Below are positions 60,164-64,000 of a stretch of 64,000 nucleotides of DNA, piece by piece. Position 1 is the stretch's first letter, and each line of letters starts with the position of its first letter. The notes below the pieces were generated by a model that saw only the letters and a list, made by a program, of their open reading frames with translations, searched no databases and had not been told where the DNA came from. Position numbers and translations under genes: made by a program. The DNA is taken from NCBI GenBank assembly GCA_005019695.1, contig RXID01014899.1:398719-462718 (forward strand), written 5' to 3'. Origin of the DNA: Trichopus zeylanicus subsp. travancoricus (Eukaryota > Streptophyta > Magnoliopsida > Dioscoreales > Dioscoreaceae).

Positions 60164-62368
60164 TCACTTGGCCCCCTTCCGGGATTCGAATGAAAATCCA
60201 CCAGGCGGCGATGGCGAGAACCCTAACGGGAGAGTGGGAGGCTCAGATTGGCCAGAAAGCATGGCAACAATCTCCTTACTGGACGGTCGGCGAGCGGGAG
60301 ACTTTTGAATGCAAAGCAGTGCGACAGTGATGCACAGAAGCACCTGGTCCTTGTTCACTGCTCGAAGGGACTGGTCCACAAGATCCAGAAGCCTCCCCCA
60401 ATGAGCAAGATGCCGAGCCCATGACATGAGATTGGCCCGCTCAAACTCCGACATTGGAGAAGCCGTCACTTGCAGCGGTCGCCGACCAGAGATGAGGACC
60501 AGGAGGAGAACGCCAAAGCTGTAAATGTCGCATTTTTCTGACAATGACCCCCCGCCGCCATACTCGGGAGCAACATAGCACACAGCGCCGCGCATGCTCG
60601 GAGTACTGCTGATGGTGCCATTCCTCTGGATATCTCCGCTCGTCCAGTCCCGGCTGCTCCGCCTCCCGGTAGTCCTCACCTCCGAACTCTGCCCATCTGT
60701 CCACCCATCAACACTGGCCCGACTACCTCCCCTGCTCCAACTCTTCTTTTTCTTCTTACTCCTTTTAGTTGGAGATACACCATTATCATCACTATGCCAC
60801 CATTGCCGCTCCCCTGCTTCCATGTTACTGAAGGACTTGACCATTGTCCGGCGCCTGCGCTTGTTGGCGAGCTCCTCACAGAACTCTTCACGCCACCATT
60901 CCCTCGATGGGCGGCTCTTACCATTCTTCTTCACCCGGTCCTCATCCAGTGATGCCCACCATTCCAATCTTCGGGAATGCTTCCGTTTCTCTGAGGCCTT
61001 CGGCATGCTGAGCTCCGACGAGACGGCGGGCGCAGCAGTGGCGATCCAATCATCCTTGGGCCGCTCCTTCTTGATCTCCGATCGGATCCACTCCATCACA
61101 TAGTCCTTGACGCTGCTGCTCCCAGACTCGGCATTTGTGCCGCCTCCGGCGTCCTGGCGCCACCACCAGTCTTTGCCTGAGAGCACGCTACTGGGTTTCC
61201 TCCGGCCGCTCCTCCGGCTCCCACTGTCAACACTCGTCCTGTCGAACCCCGTTGTTTCCGAGGTCGAAGCCACTTCCAGTCCCCCCATGGCCTCCACCGG
61301 AGATGACGAAGTTTCCTCTTCCTGCCCTCTAGAAAACCCCTCATCCTCCTCCGGTGACTTCTCCATTCCAATCGCAACTTCATCCGCCCCGGTTAACGCC
61401 GTGACCATGCTATCGGCCGTAATGACCGACGAGTCGTCTTCGATCTTCTTGCTCTTCTCCACCTTCGGTCCATTATCGCCCTCGATCTCCACCAAATCAA
61501 CTTCTTCAACAGTGTCAGAGTCGTCGGCGACGGAGCTCTTGAATCTTGCGAGGCCGAAATCGGCGATCCGGGCGGAGAGGTTGGAATCGAGGAGGATGTT
61601 GCTGGGCTTGATGTCGCCATGGATGACGGGAGGATCGCAGGTGGAATGGAGGAACTGAAGCCCTCGAGCGATGTCAAGGGCCACGGAGAAGCGGCACGGC
61701 CAGTTCCCCAGCTCAGGGCACCGCCGGTCGAGCAGCGCATCCTGGAGGCTGCCGTTGTGCATCAAAACGTATACCAACAGGATCCGTCTCCCCGGCGCCG
61801 GATCTTCGTCTTCGACGTCATCCTCGTGCTTCTTCCTCCGCTTGAAGCGCTGCCAGAGAGATTCCTTTTGCTCAAAATAGCAGAAGCCAAGAGGCGGAAC
61901 GACCCAGGGATGATCCGGTGAGGACTGTGAGGAGACCATCTTCTGGGCGAGTGCGAGCTCATTCTGGAACTCGCGCTCGCCCTGAAGCGACCCCGAGTCC
62001 GTGAGCTTGACGGCGATCTCCTGGCCGCCGGGGAGTGCCCCGCGGAACACCGGGCCGAATCCACCCTGGCCGAGCCGGTGAGAGGCGGAGAACGACCCAG
62101 TAGCGCGCCGGAGCTGGCCGTAGCTGAAGCGTCGGAGGGAGGTCGTCCCCGCCGCCGTGGTCTCCGGCGAGTCCTTGGGCTCAGCAGGCCCTGTCCTGCG
62201 AGAGGACGCGCGGCGGCGGTAGAGGAAGAAAATTAAGGCGAAGCCTGCAGCAAGGGCAGCGACCAGTGCAGCCGCGGCGACGAGAGGGCCGAGCATTGGG
62301 CGGTGGCGGACGGCGGCGGCATTCTTTGGTGGCTCCTTCGCCTCCGGCGGCAGTTGCCGGGAAGGCAT
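60164..62368 (-). CDS. Receptor-like Ser/Thr kinase with long activation-segment insert (At2g45590/At4g25390-like)
   Basis: An intronless 734-residue protein. Residues 29-50 form a single transmembrane helix followed by RRR. There is almost no ectodomain and no signal peptide, so it is probably a membrane-anchored cytoplasmic kinase. Kinase marks: RFSYGQLRRAT, glycine loop GQGGFGPVF (100-108), K121 in IAVK, catalytic loop HGDIKPSN (250-257), DFG at 270-272 and APE at 600-602. HGD in place of HRD keeps the catalytic Asp (D252) but makes it a non-RD kinase. Between DFG and APE lies a ~320-residue charged, Ser- and Trp-rich insert, against 20-35 residues normally. This is a known feature of the At2g45590/At4g25390 group, as I recall it, so it is not an assembly error. 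Function unknown. The start codon lies 172 bp from the foldback-like repeat at 62540. Confidence 0.9.
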   Translation of the reverse strand: MPSRQLPPEAKEPPKNAAAVRHRPMLGPLVAAAALVAALAAGFALIFFLYRRRASSRRTGPAEPKDSPETTAAGTTSLRRFSYGQLRRATGSFSASHRLGQGGFGPVFRGALPGGQEIAVKLTDSGSLQGEREFQNELALAQKMVSSQSSPDHPWVVPPLGFCYFEQKESLWQRFKRRKKHEDDVEDEDPAPGRRILLVYVLMHNGSLQDALLDRRCPELGNWPCRFSVALDIARGLQFLHSTCDPPVIHGDIKPSNILLDSNLSARIADFGLARFKSSVADDSDTVEEVDLVEIEGDNGPKVEKSKKIEDDSSVITADSMVTALTGADEVAIGMEKSPEEDEGFSRGQEEETSSSPVEAMGGLEVASTSETTGFDRTSVDSGSRRSGRRKPSSVLSGKDWWWRQDAGGGTNAESGSSSVKDYVMEWIRSEIKKERPKDDWIATAAPAVSSELSMPKASEKRKHSRRLEWWASLDEDRVKKNGKSRPSREWWREEFCEELANKRRRRTMVKSFSNMEAGERQWWHSDDNGVSPTKRSKKKKKSWSRGGSRASVDGWTDGQSSEVRTTGRRSSRDWTSGDIQRNGTISSTPSMRGAVCYVAPEYGGGGSLSEKCDIYSFGVLLLVLISGRRPLQVTASPMSEFERANLMSWARHLAHWGRLLDLVDQSLRAVNKDQVLLCITVALLCIQKSPARRPSSKEIVAMLSGQSEPPTLPLGFSPSPPGGFSFESRKGAK

Positions 62369-62740
62369 TGTTGATGAAGGGAGAGGAAAAAGGAAGAGTA
62401 GTTATGGCTTGCCTGCTTCGCTAGAAGTAGAAGACTGATGGAGGAAGAAGAAGATCGATGGGATCATCTCTTCATCGTTTGTGAGGGGTAGAAAGGTAAT
62501 TTGGTTATGTTGTTACTTTTGGTTTTTCTATTTATTTTAGGGATAATTACGGATAATCCCATAATTAGCCTTAATTATGTTTAACCCTCTTAATTTCCGT
62601 AATTACCCTCACCCTCCAAATTCGAAAATATTTACCCATAATTGTTATTTAATCAAAATTTTATCAAAAAATTCTGATTTTACCCTCAGTTATTTTACAT
62701 ATACACCCCTAAAGACTTATTTTTTTATATTTAACCCCGA

Positions 62741-63003
62741 AATTCGGATTTTTGCAAATAACACCCCGAAATAACTCAGATTAACAAAAAAATCCTCGAA
62801 ATTCGAATTTTTGCAAATAAACCCCCGGAAATTATTCCGATTTACAGAAAAGTCACCGAAATTCGGATTTTTGCAAATAACACCCCGAAATAACTCCGAT
62901 TTACAAAAAATCCTCGAAATTCGAATTTTTGCAAATAAACCCCCGGAAATTATTTTGATTTACAGAAAAGTCCCCGAAATTCAGATTTTTGCAAATAACA
63001 CCA
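62741..63003. repeat. Tandem dimers of ~60-bp A/B units
   Basis: Two ~120-bp dimers, each made of unit A (GATTTTTGCAAATAACACCC, then CGAAATAACTC) and unit B (GAATTTTTGCAAATAAACCC, then CCGGAAATTATT), plus one extra A-type start. A and B differ consistently, so the dimer, not the monomer, was the last unit to be amplified. Confidence 0.8.
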
Positions 63004-63412
63004 CGTTACGCGGGCGGGAGCGGAGAAGGAGGCCGGCCGCGGGAGCAGAGGCAGAGGCCGGCGGCAGGAACGGAGGCGGAGGTCGACGGCGGGAGCGGAG
63101 GCGGAGGCGGAGGCCGACGGCGAGAGCGAAGGCGGAGGCCAGGGCGCCGGCGAATCGAAACCCGGGCGAGGACAGCCACGACCGAGGCCATTCCGCCCCC
63201 GCGTGCCGGCGCGCCGGCCTCGGCCTCCGTCCGCGGCACGCGGGGGCGGAACGGCCTCGGCCTTGGCCGTCCACGCCCGCGTGCGGAGGCCGAGGCCGAG
63301 TGCGGAGGCAGTCCGCGGCCGCGTGCCAGTGGGCCGTCCGGCGCGCCGTCGGGCCTCGGCCTCCATCCCCGGCATGCGGGCACGGAAGCCGGTCGGCGAT
63401 GGTCCGGCGAGG
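63003..63412. repeat. GC-rich minisatellite-like block
   Basis: About 400 bp built of GGCGGGAGCGGAGGCGGAGG-like and GGCCTCGGCC-like words, with a very sharp change to AT-rich sequence at about 63412. Long ORFs here occur in five frames, as expected from the lack of A/T-containing stop codons. Confidence 0.7.
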
Positions 63413-64000
63413 GGTGTATTTGTAAAAATCAATTTTTTTAAAAAAAGACTTATTTTAAAAAAAAAATTTAAGGGTTTATTTTTTTATGTATAAATATTAA
63501 ATTTGTAATTATAAATATAAAAACACTAATATCTTAAAAATATTTAAAATATGATTAAAAATATAGACTTATTTATAAATAAAAAAATTGAATGGGTCTA
63601 TTTGTAAATATACAACATGAAACTTGTAATTTTAAATTTTAAGTTTTGAAACCTTCGATGACTTATTTGTAAAATTTATTTATAAAATAAATAAAATTTG
63701 GACGTATTTATAAAGAAAAATATTAAAGGTGGTCTATTTTTAAATGTAAAAATAGTAAACTTGTAATTTGAAATTTGAAAATTTTAAACTTTCACTGTAT
63801 TTTCCATGAAATTTAATATTAAAAATAATTAAAATATTGATTTATTTAAAAAAAATTCAAGGGGTCTATTTGTAAATGTACAACATGAAACTTGTAATTT
63901 TAAATTTTAAACTTTGAAACCTTCGATGACTTATTTGTAAAATTTACTTATAAAATAAATAAAATTTGGACGTATTTATAAAGAAAAATATTAAATGCGA

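Larger units (their letters stand above)
62540..64000. repeat. Left half of a second palindromic foldback-like repeat
   Basis: Begins GGGATAATTACGG and reads flank (62540-62740), ~60-bp tandem units (62741-63003), a GC-rich block (63003-63412) and the AT-rich core (from about 63480, running off the window). The first three parts are the inverted counterpart of 840-1276. Positions 63195-63260 also match 1-60 directly, and the core matches 216-830 directly. Open frames of up to 204 codons in several frames on both strands cross the GC block and are compositional. No transposase is visible within the window. Confidence 0.72.

Noticed and set aside
62811..63493. Several 60-204-codon ORFs on both strands through the GC-rich arm
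   Set aside because: They overlap in five frames, consist of Arg/Ala/Pro/Gly runs, and follow from a GC-rich minisatellite lacking stop codons; the part in the ~60-bp units simply translates the tandem repeat.
1..64000. CRISPR array, tRNA or rRNA genes, bacterial or viral gene clusters
   Set aside because: No regularly spaced unique spacers, no cloverleaf-type A/B box pairs noticed and no rRNA words; the reverse transcriptases are all LTR-retrotransposon or LINE types with plant-element layout, with no pararetrovirus gene order.

Overview
This is a eukaryotic nuclear window from a flowering plant, most likely a monocot. The genes are split by GT-AG introns, exon 5' ends are strongly GC-rich beside AT-rich introns and spacers, the families are plant-specific (gibberellin 20-oxidase, receptor-like kinases), and about half the window is nested LTR retrotransposons. 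I cannot name the species. I found no tRNA, rRNA, CRISPR array or bacterial-type operon.

Layout. (1) 1-1276: the right half of a palindromic, foldback-like repeat (GC-rich arms, AT-rich tandem core). (2) 1630-2956: an apparently intact three-exon gibberellin 20-oxidase. (3) 5324-16223: a degenerate Ty3/gypsy retrotransposon of the Tat type, with gag-pol on +, a ~24-bp minisatellite after integrase, and a broken antisense ORF with its own TATA-like box. (4) 18014-22275: a degenerate Ty1/copia element (A), then a minus-strand LINE remnant (22440-24276). (5) 24277-34372: copia element C, split by an oppositely oriented copia element B (25091-30040), with a 418-bp insertion in its 3' LTR. (6) about 36.9-40.7 kb: a second Tat-type element on the minus strand. 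It lacks nearly all of gag-pol but keeps an LTR, the integrase tail, a minisatellite related to the first and the antisense ORF. (7) 41060-43037: a two-exon hydroxypyruvate/hydroxyphenylpyruvate reductase-like gene. (8) 43966-52568: a legume-lectin receptor kinase pseudogene interrupted by copia element D (45431-52248), the youngest element here, with a perfect 5-bp target duplication. (9) 52.5-58.7 kb: four copies of a small AT-rich MITE family, an AT-rich hairpin and an orphan terminal exon. (10) 56924-58246: a PTI1-like receptor-like cytoplasmic kinase whose first intron appears to be GC-AG. (11) 60164-62368 (-): an intronless receptor-like kinase with a ~320-residue insert in the activation segment. 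(12) 62540-64000: the left half of another copy of the terminal foldback-like repeat, inverted relative to the first.

Four host genes look functional: GA20ox, the reductase, the cytoplasmic kinase and the transmembrane kinase. They do not form a pathway. The terminal repeat lies within a few hundred bases of the start codons of both outermost genes, so it may shape their promoters. The most novel candidates are that repeat and the two Tat-type elements sharing an antisense ORF and a CACAAAGACCT minisatellite.
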